Positions 8,801 through 18,396 of a stretch of DNA of 64,000 nucleotides are shown here, one piece after another. How positions within the stretch are numbered: the stretch's first letter is position 1; the number at the start of each line of letters is the position of its first letter. Below the pieces are notes generated by a model that was not told where the DNA came from, did not search any database, and worked only from the letters and a program-made list of their open reading frames with translations. A program made the translations under genes and the position numbers. This DNA comes from Bacillus sp. (in: firmicutes) (lineage in GTDB: Bacteria > Bacillota > Bacilli > Bacillales > Bacillaceae_J), in contig DUSF01000044.1 of assembly GCA_012842745.1 (NCBI GenBank), forward strand, positions 1-64,000, read 5' to 3'.

Positions 8801-9578
8801 TCCATTGCTTCAAGTTCAAGGAGCAGGCATTCAATTTGGCGGACTGAAGGCTGTTTCTGGAGTTAATATCGAAATCAACCAAGGAGAACTTGTTGGACTG
8901 ATTGGGCCAAATGGCGCAGGGAAAACAACTTGCTTTAATTTGCTTACAGGAGTGTACGTACCAACGGAAGGCAATATTATTTTCAATGGTGAACGTGTGA
9001 ATGGACAGCCGCCATACAAAGTAACGCGGAAAGGAATTGCCCGCACCTTTCAAAACATTCGTCTGTTCAACGAATTATCCGTGTTAGATAATGTGAAAGT
9101 TGCCTATCATTCGTTAGCTAAGCATTCTATTCTTAGTTCCGTTTTGCGGTTGCCATCCTATTTTTCTGGAGAAAAAGAGATGGAAGAGAAATCGATTGAG
9201 TTTCTAAAAATCTTTCAGTTGGATAGATTAAAAGATGAAAAAGCAAAAAATTTACCATACGGCCAGCAAAGGCGCTTGGAAATTGCGAGAGCCTTAGCTG
9301 CTGGTCCGAAGTTATTGCTTCTAGATGAGCCGGCAGCAGGTATGAATCCACAAGAGACGCATGAATTGATGAAGTTAATTGCGTTTATCCGCAATCAGTT
9401 TGATTTAACAATTTTGTTAATTGAGCATGATATGAAATTAGTAATGGGTATATGTGAAAGGATTTATGTATTAGATCACGGTCAGCTTATTGCTGAAGGA
9501 ACCCCAGATGAAATCCGCAACAATCCTAAAGTAATTGAGGCTTATTTAGGAGAGGAAGTTGGTGATGATGATGCTTAA
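8790..9578 (+). CDS. livG: Branched-chain amino acid ABC transporter ATP-binding protein LivG
   Basis: Cytosolic ATPase of 262 residues. Walker A is GPNGAGKTT, the Q-loop region reads ARTFQNIRLF, the signature is the LivG-type LPYGQQRRLEIARAL, and Walker B is LLLLDEPAAGMNP followed by the H-loop LIEHDMKLVM. The start is ATG 8790 with AAAGGAGG 9 bases upstream; an upstream in-frame reading lies inside livM. It pairs with LivF as the asymmetric ATPase dimer driving the importer. Confidence 0.94.
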   Translation: MANNPLLQVQGAGIQFGGLKAVSGVNIEINQGELVGLIGPNGAGKTTCFNLLTGVYVPTEGNIIFNGERVNGQPPYKVTRKGIARTFQNIRLFNELSVLDNVKVAYHSLAKHSILSSVLRLPSYFSGEKEMEEKSIEFLKIFQLDRLKDEKAKNLPYGQQRRLEIARALAAGPKLLLLDEPAAGMNPQETHELMKLIAFIRNQFDLTILLIEHDMKLVMGICERIYVLDHGQLIAEGTPDEIRNNPKVIEAYLGEEVGDDDA

Positions 9579-10278
9579 AGTTGACCATATTGATGTATAT
9601 TACGGAAATATTCAAGCCTTGAAGGAAGTTTCATTAGAAGTAAAGGAAGGTGAAATTGTCACTTTAATCGGGGCAAATGGAGCGGGAAAAAGCACTCTCT
9701 TGAAAACATTATCAGGTTTATTGAAGCCAAAGAAAGGTGACATCCAATATTTAGGTGCATCTATTGCCGGAAAGCCAGCTCAGGCAATCGTAAAAGCAGG
9801 AATTTCTCATGTCCCTGAAGGGCGTAGAGTTTTTGCCAACATGACAGTGGAAGAAAACCTTGAATTAGGTGCCTATTTACGAAAGGATAAAAAGGAAATT
9901 CGTGAGGATTTAAATAAAGTTTATGAAATCTTCCCACGCCTTTTAGAACGGCGCAAACAATTATCGGGAACACTTTCAGGCGGCGAGCAGCAAATGCTTG
10001 CAATGGGGAGAGCAATTATGGCTAGACCGAAGCTCCTTTTACTTGATGAGCCATCAATGGGGCTCGCACCATTAATGGTGCAAACAATTTTCAACATTAT
10101 TGAAGAAATAAATAAGGCTGGCACGACGATTTTATTAGTTGAACAAAATGCGAACATGGCTTTATCGATTGCCAATCGCGCCTATGTTATTGAAACGGGA
10201 CGTGTTGTTGTTTCAGGAACAGCGGCAGAGCTACAAGCAAGTGAACAAATTAAACAAGCCTATCTTGGTGGGCTGTAA
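9565..10278 (+). CDS. livF: Branched-chain amino acid ABC transporter ATP-binding protein LivF
   Basis: Second ATPase of the importer, about 237 residues. It carries Walker A GANGAGKST, signature LSGGEQQMLAMGRAIM and Walker B LLLLDEPSMGLAP, plus the LivF hallmarks VPEGRRVFANMTVEENL and VEQNANMAL. It overlaps the end of livG by 14 bases. Five possible start codons lie in a row (TTG, GTG, three ATG, 9559-9573); ATG 9565 is best spaced (9 bases) from AGAGG. It is the last gene of the liv operon. Confidence 0.94.
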   Translation: MMMLKVDHIDVYYGNIQALKEVSLEVKEGEIVTLIGANGAGKSTLLKTLSGLLKPKKGDIQYLGASIAGKPAQAIVKAGISHVPEGRRVFANMTVEENLELGAYLRKDKKEIREDLNKVYEIFPRLLERRKQLSGTLSGGEQQMLAMGRAIMARPKLLLLDEPSMGLAPLMVQTIFNIIEEINKAGTTILLVEQNANMALSIANRAYVIETGRVVVSGTAAELQASEQIKQAYLGGL

Positions 10279-10284
10279 TAAAGG

Positions 10285-10320
10285 GGGAGCAGAGAGTAAA
10301 ATCTTTTGCTTCCTTTTTTT
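10285..10320 (+). terminator. Terminator of the liv operon
   Basis: A GC-containing stem with G-U pairs (about 10285-10294 with 10303-10313) is followed by seven Ts, directly after the livF stop. Confidence 0.75.
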
Positions 10321-10421
10321 AAAATGTCATCAATTATAAAAAAGTTTCCTAAATTATTTAAATGATTTTGTTGTACAATGTTGTTATATTCTATCTTAAA
10401 CGGCCTCTGGGAAGAAGGTGC

Positions 10422-12959
10422 ATGATGAAGTCAGCATTTCAAAATATTTTAGCTTTTAAGAAGGGCAATGGCACAATTATTGTTTTTTCGGTCTTGCTTT
10501 TATTTATTGCCTTATTTTTTCGGGAATCATTGTACGGAATTTTTGGGGAACAGAACTATTTAACAATCCATTTAATTATGGAGTTTTTTATTATAACTAT
10601 CGCTTTTACAATTGCAATACAATCATGGATGGTTTTTCCCCATATTCTTTCAAGCTATCGGTTATGGATAGGGGCCTTATTTTTTTCAGTTGGCATAATA
10701 GAAGTAGCGCATGCCATTACATATAAAGGAATGCCCTTTTTTATATCGGAAAGCTCTGCTTATAAAGCAACGTGGTTTTTTATGGCAGCTAGGTTAACGG
10801 AAGTGATTGTGATGTTAGCAATCGTAACCTCGAAAGACCGCCTAGTTAGTTCACGCCAAAGATATGTAGCTTATAGTATAGCCTTTCTGTATTCTGCAGT
10901 TTGGCTTGTAGCTGTTTATTATCCAAAACCGCTTCTGCCAGATCTTGTAATGGAAGGAATCGGGACAACTACCTTAAAAAATAACCTCCAATTTGTTGGA
11001 ATTGGTATCGAACTTATTATTATTTATGTTGTAGCTAGTCGCTTTCAATCGAAACAAGTGTTTAACTATATGCTTATTACAGCATCGGTCTATTTAATCA
11101 TTGCTGATTATTATTTTACGACTTATAAAAGCGTTTATGATATTAATAATTTTATAGGCCACTTGTTTCAGTTAGCGGGCTTTTATTTTTTGCAAAGAGC
11201 GGTTTATCATACATCGGTAGAGGAGCCGTTTGAAAAGAAAATAGAGACAGAAATTCTATTGAAACAAAGTGAGGAGTTTCTCCAATCGATTACCTCAAAT
11301 ATGGGGGAAGGGCTTATCGTTATGAATGATAATGGTGAGCTGACTTATATGAATTTTGAGGCAGAACAGCTTCTAGGCTGGTCTAAGGAAGATTTATTAG
11401 GCAAAAATATTCATGATTATATTCATCGTCATAAAGATGGGAGCCATTTTCCTAAAGAAAATTGTCCATCTTTAAAGGCAAGTAAAGAAGGAGAGGTGTA
11501 TCGGGTTAATGAGGATTATTTTATTCGAAAAAATGGTAAAATATTTCCGGTATCCTATGTTGTTACGCCTTTTGCTAACAAGGGACAAGCATCTGGAGCA
11601 ATTATAGTCTTTCGTGACATCACTCAAATGAAAAAGGATGAAGAACTTATCCATTATTTGGCCTTTTACGACGAATTAACAAAACTGCCGAACATCCGCT
11701 GTTTAAAGGAAAAGTGGGAGGAAATTGTTGAAGGGCTTCCAAATCAAAAGGCTGCCATTCTAATTCTTGATATAAATCGCTTTAAAAATATAAATGAAGC
11801 GTTAGGCCATTCATTTGGAGATTTAATCCTCCAAGAGGCTGCAAAACGGCTAAATGAACAACTCTTTCCAAATATGTTTTTATATAGGATGACAGGTGAT
11901 GAATTTGTTTTAATTCTTCCGACAGAGGAGGAAACAGAAATCCTAACTAAATTTGAAGCGATTCAGCTAGGCTTCAAAGAACCGTTACGGGCACAACAAT
12001 TATTATTAAATGTTACATTTAGATGCGGTGTTGCCCTTTATCCCCAACATGGGTCGGAAATAGAGGGACTACTTCAGCATGCAAATATTGCGCTTATGGA
12101 GGCGCAAAATCAAAACAAGTCGATTCAGCTTTATGAGCCATTTATGGATGGCAAGGCATTAGATAATCTCGTTTTTGAAAATGACTTATACAATGCTATT
12201 TCAAGAAATGAGCTCTATGTTGTCTATCAGCCGCAAGTTGAACTTGGCAGCGGTAAAATTATTGGGGTTGAGGCATTGATCCGTTGGCATCATCCTGCAC
12301 ACGGTTGGATTTCACCAGGGAAATTTATTTCCATAGCTGAGGAAACGGGGTTAATCATCCCGATTGGGGAATGGATATTACGTACAGCCTGTAGGCAAAT
12401 GAAACAATGGCATAACGAAGGGCTTCCGCCACTTCGTGTCGCCGTCAATTTGTCAATTAGGCAATTCTATCAACAAAATTTATCAGATACAGTTCAAGAA
12501 ATTTTGCAAGAAACAGGTCTATTACCACAATACTTAGAGCTGGAAATCACCGAAAGTATGATGATGAATATTGACCATACGAAGAAAACTTTAGATGCCT
12601 TAAAGCACTTAGGCATCGAAATTTCTATTGATGATTTTGGCACAGGCTATTCTTCTTTAGCTTATTTAAAGCATCTTCCGGTTGATAGATTAAAAATTGA
12701 TCAATCTTTCGTTCGTGATATTGTCAATAAAGATAGTGATATGACGATTATTTCAACAATTATTTCAATGGCACGTTTCTTAAATCTTGAGGTTATTGCT
12801 GAAGGCGTAGAAACGGTAATCCAAAAGGAAATGCTGCAAAATGAGCAATGTATGCAAATTCAAGGGTATTTAATTAGCAAACCATTACCTCCTGACGAAT
12901 TACTTAAAAAGTTTGATAGTCTTCAAGAAACGGCTAGGGTAATTGTTACAGGGGTATAA
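10422..12959 (+). CDS. MASE3-PAS-GGDEF(degenerate)-EAL cyclic-di-GMP phosphodiesterase
   Basis: Membrane-bound c-di-GMP signalling protein of about 845 residues. The N-terminal seven or so hydrophobic segments (1-240) match a MASE3-type sensor (WMVFPHILSSYRLWIGALFF). A PAS domain (GLIVMNDNGELTYMN, about 265-390) is followed by a GGDEF domain whose active-site motif reads RMTGDEF near residue 490; loss of the first Gly makes cyclase activity unlikely. The EAL domain is intact (GVEALIRWHHP, ELEITES, DDFGTGYSSL, AEGVET), so phosphodiesterase activity is expected. Starts ATG 10422 and 10425 are both possible behind AAGG. It stands alone between two terminators. Confidence 0.92.
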   Translation: MMKSAFQNILAFKKGNGTIIVFSVLLLFIALFFRESLYGIFGEQNYLTIHLIMEFFIITIAFTIAIQSWMVFPHILSSYRLWIGALFFSVGIIEVAHAITYKGMPFFISESSAYKATWFFMAARLTEVIVMLAIVTSKDRLVSSRQRYVAYSIAFLYSAVWLVAVYYPKPLLPDLVMEGIGTTTLKNNLQFVGIGIELIIIYVVASRFQSKQVFNYMLITASVYLIIADYYFTTYKSVYDINNFIGHLFQLAGFYFLQRAVYHTSVEEPFEKKIETEILLKQSEEFLQSITSNMGEGLIVMNDNGELTYMNFEAEQLLGWSKEDLLGKNIHDYIHRHKDGSHFPKENCPSLKASKEGEVYRVNEDYFIRKNGKIFPVSYVVTPFANKGQASGAIIVFRDITQMKKDEELIHYLAFYDELTKLPNIRCLKEKWEEIVEGLPNQKAAILILDINRFKNINEALGHSFGDLILQEAAKRLNEQLFPNMFLYRMTGDEFVLILPTEEETEILTKFEAIQLGFKEPLRAQQLLLNVTFRCGVALYPQHGSEIEGLLQHANIALMEAQNQNKSIQLYEPFMDGKALDNLVFENDLYNAISRNELYVVYQPQVELGSGKIIGVEALIRWHHPAHGWISPGKFISIAEETGLIIPIGEWILRTACRQMKQWHNEGLPPLRVAVNLSIRQFYQQNLSDTVQEILQETGLLPQYLELEITESMMMNIDHTKKTLDALKHLGIEISIDDFGTGYSSLAYLKHLPVDRLKIDQSFVRDIVNKDSDMTIISTIISMARFLNLEVIAEGVETVIQKEMLQNEQCMQIQGYLISKPLPPDELLKKFDSLQETARVIVTGV

Positions 12960-13036
12960 AGCTCATTTGCGTGGAATCCATATATTTGCAAAAAAAAGGA
13001 ATACAAGCTACTTATTCATAATATTTTAATAGTAAA

Positions 13037-13088
13037 AGGCAATGTCTAAATAGCTCAATTAATAAATTTTTTAGGCATTGCTCTTTTA
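13037..13088 (+). terminator. Terminator after the EAL-domain gene
   Basis: Inverted arms GGCAATGTCTA and TAGGCATTGC (one wobble) enclose an AT-rich loop and are followed by CTCTTTTATTT. A TATAAT-like -10 for the next gene lies about 15 bases further on. Confidence 0.6.
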
Positions 13089-13166
13089 TTTGCTAGGATA
13101 TGTTATAATATTCTGAAAATACTAAAAACAGCTCTAAATAGCTGTAAATTAAAAGGGGGAGAAACA

Positions 13167-13652
13167 ATGGAAGAAAAGGTAGTAAAGGCAATTCAAGATG
13201 ATTATCCAGATGATTTTGCATGGTGTTATGGTTGTGGACGTTTAAACGAAAGTGGGCATCATTTTCGAACAGGTTGGCAAGGGAAAAATACGGTCACTAT
13301 TTTTGAGCCACAACCTGAGCATTTGGCGTTACCGGGATTTGTTTATGGTGGCTTAACAGCATCATTAGTTGACTGTCACGGTACGGGTTCTGCTGCCCTT
13401 GCGTTGCATCGCAAAAATGGACATGAGCCTGGGGGCGAGGCTGAGCCACCGCGCTTTGTAACCGCCTCCTTACATGTTGACTTTTTAAAGCCAACACCAC
13501 ATGGTGTGCCATTAAAGGCGATTGGAACGGTTGAAGAGATTCATCCGAAAAAATGGAAAGTTAATGCGGAAGTTTACGCAAGTGATACACTTTGTGCTCG
13601 TGGCGAAGTCATTGCAGTTGTCATGCCAAGTACATTTGCGAAAAAAGAGTAG
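13167..13652 (+). CDS. PaaI-family hotdog thioesterase
   Basis: Soluble protein of 161 residues. The central FVYGGLTASLVDCHGTGSA is the hotdog central helix with the catalytic-type Asp and Gly-rich turn, and TASLHVDFLKPTP is the following strand region of PaaI/YbgC-like acyl-CoA thioesterases. The N-terminus (FAWCYGCGRLNESGHH) carries the Cys/Gly pattern common in this subgroup. AAAAGGGGGAG precedes the ATG. The gene is monocistronic and converges on ddh with a shared terminator. The acyl-CoA substrate is not predictable. Confidence 0.8.
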   Translation: MEEKVVKAIQDDYPDDFAWCYGCGRLNESGHHFRTGWQGKNTVTIFEPQPEHLALPGFVYGGLTASLVDCHGTGSAALALHRKNGHEPGGEAEPPRFVTASLHVDFLKPTPHGVPLKAIGTVEEIHPKKWKVNAEVYASDTLCARGEVIAVVMPSTFAKKE

Positions 13653-13683
13653 ATTCCTACATAGGTATGTGCACAGCTGTATA

Positions 13684-13717
13684 AAAAACGCTTGGACGAT
13701 TTATCCAAGCGTTTTTT
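13684..13717. terminator. Bidirectional terminator between the thioesterase gene and ddh
   Basis: A perfect symmetrical stem, AAAAAACGCTTGGA against TCCAAGCGTTTTTT, has A and T tracts on both sides and therefore serves both converging genes. Confidence 0.93.
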
Positions 13718-13724
13718 GCAACTT

Positions 13725-14711
13725 TTATAGAAGCTCTTTCCGTAAATCAGCCGCTGACTTAGGGGATAAGTACCCTGGTGCAACATCAAATACAGTTTTT
13801 GCGCCATATTGCCCTTCTTGATTCATGCGGTAAGCTGCCCGTGCATAAGCAACGAGGACACTAGAGGTAAACTCAGGATTGCTGTCAAGCTTAATTGCAT
13901 ACTCAATAACTTGGTTCGTGCCTTCGCTAGTTTGTCCACTACGGATGACGAATCCACCATGCGGCATTGCCCCATGATTAGCTTTAAATTCCTCTTCGGA
14001 AATGAAATTTACAGTAGTATCATAGTCCGCAAAGTAGTTCGGCATTGTTTTGATTGCTGTTTCGATTTCTGTAGTGTTAGCACCATCTTCAGCCACTACC
14101 CAGCATTCTCTCAAATGCTTCTCTCTCGTTGAAAGCTTTGGATTTTCGGAATTGCGGACGCGTTCTACCGCTTCCTCAATCGGAATGGTATATTGTGCGC
14201 CTGCCTTAACACCTGGAACGCGGCGGATCGCGTCAGAGTGTCCTTGGCTTAAGCCTTTGCCCCAGAATGTATATGTATTGCCGTCAGGAACGATAACCTC
14301 TCCCATTAGTCGATTTAATGAAAATAAACCTGGATCCCAACCAACGGATATAATGCTTGTTTTATTATTTGGCTTAGCTACTTGATCGACGCTGTCAAAG
14401 TATTCAGGGATTTTTGCATGTGTATCAAAGCTGTCGATTGTATTAAAAATCCTCGCATAGGCAGGTCCTTGTTCAGGCAGGTCTGTTGCTGAGCCGCCAC
14501 ATAAAATTAACACATCAATTTCATTTGTATATTTCTCAATTTCATCAACTAAAAGTACTTTAATGCTTTCATCATTTACATGAACAGTTTCAGGAGCTCT
14601 CCTTGTAAATACATAAGAAAGGGTCATATCGCTATTTTTTTTAACAGCTGCTTGTACACCTTTTCCAAGGTTTCCGTATCCAACTATTCCAAGTCTAATT
14701 TGATTTCCCAT
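13725..14711 (-). CDS. ddh: meso-Diaminopimelate D-dehydrogenase
   Basis: NADPH-dependent enzyme of 328 residues that makes meso-diaminopimelate directly from tetrahydrodipicolinate and ammonia, a one-step route to the peptidoglycan and lysine precursor. The N-terminal nucleotide fold reads IRLGIVGYGNLGKGV, and the family motifs CGGSATDLPEQGP, SVGWDPGLFSLNRL and TFWGKGLSQGHSDAIRRVPG are all present. AGGAGGAATAA-type spacing precedes the ATG. Most Bacillus species use the acetylated pathway, while ddh is known from B. sphaericus and some relatives, so the gene is informative about lineage. It has no operon partner here. Confidence 0.95.
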   Translation of the reverse strand: MGNQIRLGIVGYGNLGKGVQAAVKKNSDMTLSYVFTRRAPETVHVNDESIKVLLVDEIEKYTNEIDVLILCGGSATDLPEQGPAYARIFNTIDSFDTHAKIPEYFDSVDQVAKPNNKTSIISVGWDPGLFSLNRLMGEVIVPDGNTYTFWGKGLSQGHSDAIRRVPGVKAGAQYTIPIEEAVERVRNSENPKLSTREKHLRECWVVAEDGANTTEIETAIKTMPNYFADYDTTVNFISEEEFKANHGAMPHGGFVIRSGQTSEGTNQVIEYAIKLDSNPEFTSSVLVAYARAAYRMNQEGQYGAKTVFDVAPGYLSPKSAADLRKELL

Positions 14712-14744
14712 TATTTATTCCTCCAATACAAAAGATGTCATAAT

Positions 14745-14759
14745 ATGCTAGTCTAGCAT
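14745..14759. promoter_or_regulatory. Short palindrome upstream of ddh
   Basis: ATGCTAG-T-CTAGCAT is a perfect 7-bp inverted repeat 34-48 bases before the ddh start. This is a plausible operator position, but no regulator is known for it. Confidence 0.35.
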
Positions 14760-14867
14760 CAATGTTTGAAAATATCCAAATTTGTCTCACCTGTTCATTT
14801 TATAATTGAACACTTATCGAAACAATATATTGTTGGATAAAAATAAATAATCCATCGACCCTCTACC

Positions 14868-15197
14868 TTAACGAACACCTTTCATAAATGTTTGAATCTT
14901 CGGTGCCACCATGAAAAGAATTAAACCTAGTAAAATAGATGCTCCGCCGATAATCCCAGACATATAAACTAATGATCCGTAAATCGACATAATCGCAAGC
15001 GCTGTTGTTTCCTCTAGTCCTAACCCACCTTTTGAAACTTCATAATAAATATAAAAAACTAGGATTGCCCGCATTCCATAGTAAGAGAAGCGTTCCCAGA
15101 ATTCAGTGAAGAAAAGCGTAAATAACCCTTTTGGGTGCCAAAAGAAGCCTTTTTGTGGAACGCTTTCGACAATTTTCTGCTTATCTATGTTCGATAT
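14868..15197 (-). pseudogene. Remnant of di-/tripeptide:proton symporter dtpT with internal deletion and lost start codon
   Basis: The frame opens behind GGAGG with ATA at 15195-15197 where ATG is expected, then reads [38 protein letters not shown] and [19 protein letters not shown], the canonical N-terminus of POT-family peptide transporters. After [10 protein letters not shown] it jumps to [16 protein letters not shown] and ends FMKGVR, which looks like the last helix of the same family. About 110 codons remain of roughly 480-500. The join at IIGG suggests an in-frame deletion between short repeats. A functional transporter is not possible. Confidence 0.8.
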
Positions 15198-15327
15198 ATT
15201 GCAACCTCCATAAAATATTTTGTTAAAATGTTAGAAAAAATTAACACTTTGCGGCCAACTTTTAATGTATGGTAAAAGTAAGATTTCTATACTTTTAAGA
15301 ACCTCATTCTTTAGGGAGAGGGTAACG

Positions 15328-16032
15328 ATGACGGCTTTATTAACGGCTAAAAATTTATCAAAGGTCTACCAGATGGGTGAAGTTACTGTTCAGGCTTTGA
15401 AAGATGTTCATTTTGAAATAAAAAAAGGGGAATTTATTGTCGTTTTAGGCCCAAGCGGCTCTGGAAAAAGTACGATGATTAACTTAATAGGTGGAATGGA
15501 TACTGCTAGTTCAGGTGAAATTTATTATTTGGAACAGCCATTGCATCAAGCGACGGAAAAAATTTTAACAGATTATCGGCGTAATGCAGTCGGATTTGTC
15601 TTTCAGTTTTATAATCTTATGCCAAATTTAACGGCCTACGAAAATATTCAGCTTTCGACACAAATTGCTAAAAACCCGCTAGACACGATGGAAGTTCTTG
15701 AGCAGGTTGGCTTGGCTGAGCGTGCAGACCATTTTCCGGCGCAATTGTCTGGGGGTGAACAGCAAAGGGTGGCAATTGCGAGAGCGGTTGCGAAAAACCC
15801 TGAGATTTTATTATGCGATGAGCCAACAGGGGCCCTCGATTTTTCAACTGGAATACAAGTATTAAAGCTTCTGCGTGAGTTCAATAAGACCTATGGAAAG
15901 ACGGTCATGATTATAACGCATAATGCCGGAATTGCCGCTATGGCTGACCGCGTTTTTTATATTAAGGATGGTATGCTCGAAAAAATCGAAGTGAATGAAC
16001 ATCCTCTAGACCCAGAGGAGGTAACGTGGTAA
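15328..16032 (+). CDS. MacB/LolD-type ABC transporter ATP-binding protein
   Basis: ATPase of 234 residues with Walker [10 protein letters not shown], signature [14 protein letters not shown] and Walker [13 protein letters not shown]. The features of the MacB/LolD/FtsE class are clear, including [23 protein letters not shown] 15328 has AGGGAGAGGG 6-7 bases upstream; a longer in-frame reading from 15265 lacks one. The stop overlaps the start of the FtsX-type permease by three bases. With the following permease and adaptor it forms a three-gene export or mechanotransmission complex. Confidence 0.92.
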   Translation: MTALLTAKNLSKVYQMGEVTVQALKDVHFEIKKGEFIVVLGPSGSGKSTMINLIGGMDTASSGEIYYLEQPLHQATEKILTDYRRNAVGFVFQFYNLMPNLTAYENIQLSTQIAKNPLDTMEVLEQVGLAERADHFPAQLSGGEQQRVAIARAVAKNPEILLCDEPTGALDFSTGIQVLKLLREFNKTYGKTVMIITHNAGIAAMADRVFYIKDGMLEKIEVNEHPLDPEEVTW

Positions 16033-18392
16033 TGCTGTGGCGGAAAATGTTCGGAGATATTTTCGAAAATAAATTTGCTTACTTTGCCTGTGCGGTTGTT
16101 ATTGCCATTGGGCTTATGGCCTATACATCAATGTCAATCGCAAAAGATGGCTTGTTTTATGCCAAAGATCAGTTTTATCAAGACTATCATTTTGCAGATG
16201 GTTTTGCGAAGGTAAAAGCGATTCCCTACACAAGAGCGAAAACGCTAGAGGAAATTAGTGGGATAAACAAAGTGGAAGGCCGTTTGATTAAAGATGTAAG
16301 GGTATTAATGCCAGACACGAAGGAAAATGTCTATTTACGCTTGATTTCTTTACATCGTGCGGATGGAAATAAATTGAATGGAATTAAGCTTGAAAAAGGC
16401 ACATTTCCTGAAGAGAAGCGGCAGCAGATTTTAGTAGCGGATAAATTTTATGAGGCCCACGGGCTGCAGCTAGGTGAAAAAGTAAATGTCATTATTGAAG
16501 GGAAGCAAGTGGAGCTTTCAATTAGTGGCACAGGGCAAAGCCCAGAGTATATTTATGCCTTGAAGGAGCTTCAAAGCATCGCAGCAGATCCGAAGACATT
16601 TGAAGTAGCCTATATGCCATATGAGGATATGGAGCAGCTTTTTAATCAAAAAGGTTTAGTAAATGATATTTCTTTTACACTTCGTCCAGAAGTCAATTTT
16701 GTGGATGTTGAGCAAAGAGTAAAATCTGCTTTGGAAAAATATGAGCTTGAAAGCCTCTGCTCTGCTAAAGATCAGCTTAGCAATGCGATGCTGACGGAAG
16801 AATTAAAGCAAATGGAAAGAATGGCGAGCAGCCTTCCCGTTATTTTTCTCGTCATTGCGGCTATTATTTTATATATCATGTTAAAACGGCTTGTCGAATC
16901 GCAACGTGGGCAAATTGGGACTTTGAAAGCCTTTGGCTACCGCAACCTAGAAATATTGCTTCATTATATGTGGTACGGTGTTTTTATTGGTGTATTTGGT
17001 GGGTTGCTTGGCGGTTTATTAGGAATATGGGTGTCAAAATATTTTTTAGAAATTTATCAAATGTATTTTAGTTTGCCGAACCTTGAAGCGCATACTTCCT
17101 TGAAGTACTTTTATCTCGGTATTATAATGGCGGCACTTTTCAGTGCGGCGGCTTCCTTTCAAGGTGTGAAGAGCGTTATCCGCCTTCAGCCTGCTGAGGC
17201 AATGCACCCTGTTGTGCCGACTTTTGTAAAAAAAACAAAGCTGGAAGAAATCCATTGGTTTTGGCGGATGTTTAATGTGCAAGGGCGAATGGCAATCAGA
17301 AACTTGTTGCGCAATAAAAGCCGCAGCTTCTTTACGTTTATTGGCATTGTCTTTACTTTTGCAATGATGGCATCATTTTTTTCCTTTTACAGTATGGCAG
17401 AAGTAATGATTATGGACCAGTTTACAAAAGTGCAAAAGCAAGATGTTAAATGGACTTTTGCAAAACCAATGCCGCGTTCCGATGTCATCCGTGAATTACA
17501 GCATGTTACAGGAATGAAGCATGTGGAGCCGCTCCTTGAAGTCCCAGTTTCATTGCGGTTTTTAAATCATAAAAAGGATGTCGTAGCACTAGGGATAACG
17601 GCTGACTCGACATTGTACAATGTCTTTGACAAACAAGGAAATCGCCTGGAACTGCCGAAGTCGGGGATGATGGTTTCTGAACAAATTGCGGACAAGCTTG
17701 GTGTTAAAGTCGGTGATGTGCTGCAAATGGAAAGTATGTATGCAAAGGATGAAAAACTAAATATTACGGTAGAAAAAATCATTCCACAATATTTGGGGGC
17801 TAATGTTTATCTTAATCAAGATGTTCTTTTGGCGTTGCTAAAGCAGGGGGAAATGATGACCTCCGCTCTCATGGCGATTGACGAAAAAGCGATTCCAGAT
17901 TTAAAAGAGCGGTATCGTTCCTCAAAATATGTGAGCACAATAGAGGTTAGGCAGGAAATGATTGATAAGTATACAGAAATGATGGCAGCCTCCTCCTCTG
18001 CGATGTGGATCATGGCGCTTATTTCGATTATCACAGGATTTGCCATTGTCTATAATTCTAGCATTATTTCATTAGCAGAACGGAAAAGGGAGCTTGCCTC
18101 ATTGCGGGTCATGGGTATGACGCCAAAAGAAGTAATGGGGGTTGTTTCCGTTGAACAATGGTTTCTTGGTTTTGTTGGCATGATTGCTGGCATTCCGCTT
18201 GCCTTTTCATTTTGTAAGTTAATGTCAACAAGTATGAGCAGCGATCTTTATACAATTCCAGCTGTTATTAACTCCGATGCAATTATTCAGGCTTTAATAG
18301 GAACAATAGTTGCCATCGCCATTTCGCTGCTGGCGGTGTCACGAAAAGTAAAACAGCTTGATTTAGTTGCTGTTTTAAAAGAAAGGGAGTGA
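16032..18392 (+). CDS. ABC transporter permease with two FtsX domains
   Basis: About 786 residues with an N-terminal helix, a large extracytoplasmic region (about 45-265), three helices forming the first FtsX domain (LKRLVESQRGQIGTLKAFGY), a fourth helix and second extracytoplasmic region, and a C-terminal FtsX domain (SLAERKRELASLRVMGMTP). This architecture fits MacB-like mechanotransmission rather than channel transport. ATG 16032 is spaced 10 bases from AGGAGG; GTG 16026 is too close. It lies between the ATPase and the HlyD-like adaptor, four bases from the latter. Confidence 0.9.
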   Translation: MLWRKMFGDIFENKFAYFACAVVIAIGLMAYTSMSIAKDGLFYAKDQFYQDYHFADGFAKVKAIPYTRAKTLEEISGINKVEGRLIKDVRVLMPDTKENVYLRLISLHRADGNKLNGIKLEKGTFPEEKRQQILVADKFYEAHGLQLGEKVNVIIEGKQVELSISGTGQSPEYIYALKELQSIAADPKTFEVAYMPYEDMEQLFNQKGLVNDISFTLRPEVNFVDVEQRVKSALEKYELESLCSAKDQLSNAMLTEELKQMERMASSLPVIFLVIAAIILYIMLKRLVESQRGQIGTLKAFGYRNLEILLHYMWYGVFIGVFGGLLGGLLGIWVSKYFLEIYQMYFSLPNLEAHTSLKYFYLGIIMAALFSAAASFQGVKSVIRLQPAEAMHPVVPTFVKKTKLEEIHWFWRMFNVQGRMAIRNLLRNKSRSFFTFIGIVFTFAMMASFFSFYSMAEVMIMDQFTKVQKQDVKWTFAKPMPRSDVIRELQHVTGMKHVEPLLEVPVSLRFLNHKKDVVALGITADSTLYNVFDKQGNRLELPKSGMMVSEQIADKLGVKVGDVLQMESMYAKDEKLNITVEKIIPQYLGANVYLNQDVLLALLKQGEMMTSALMAIDEKAIPDLKERYRSSKYVSTIEVRQEMIDKYTEMMAASSSAMWIMALISIITGFAIVYNSSIISLAERKRELASLRVMGMTPKEVMGVVSVEQWFLGFVGMIAGIPLAFSFCKLMSTSMSSDLYTIPAVINSDAIIQALIGTIVAIAISLLAVSRKVKQLDLVAVLKERE

Positions 18393-18396
18393 AGCT

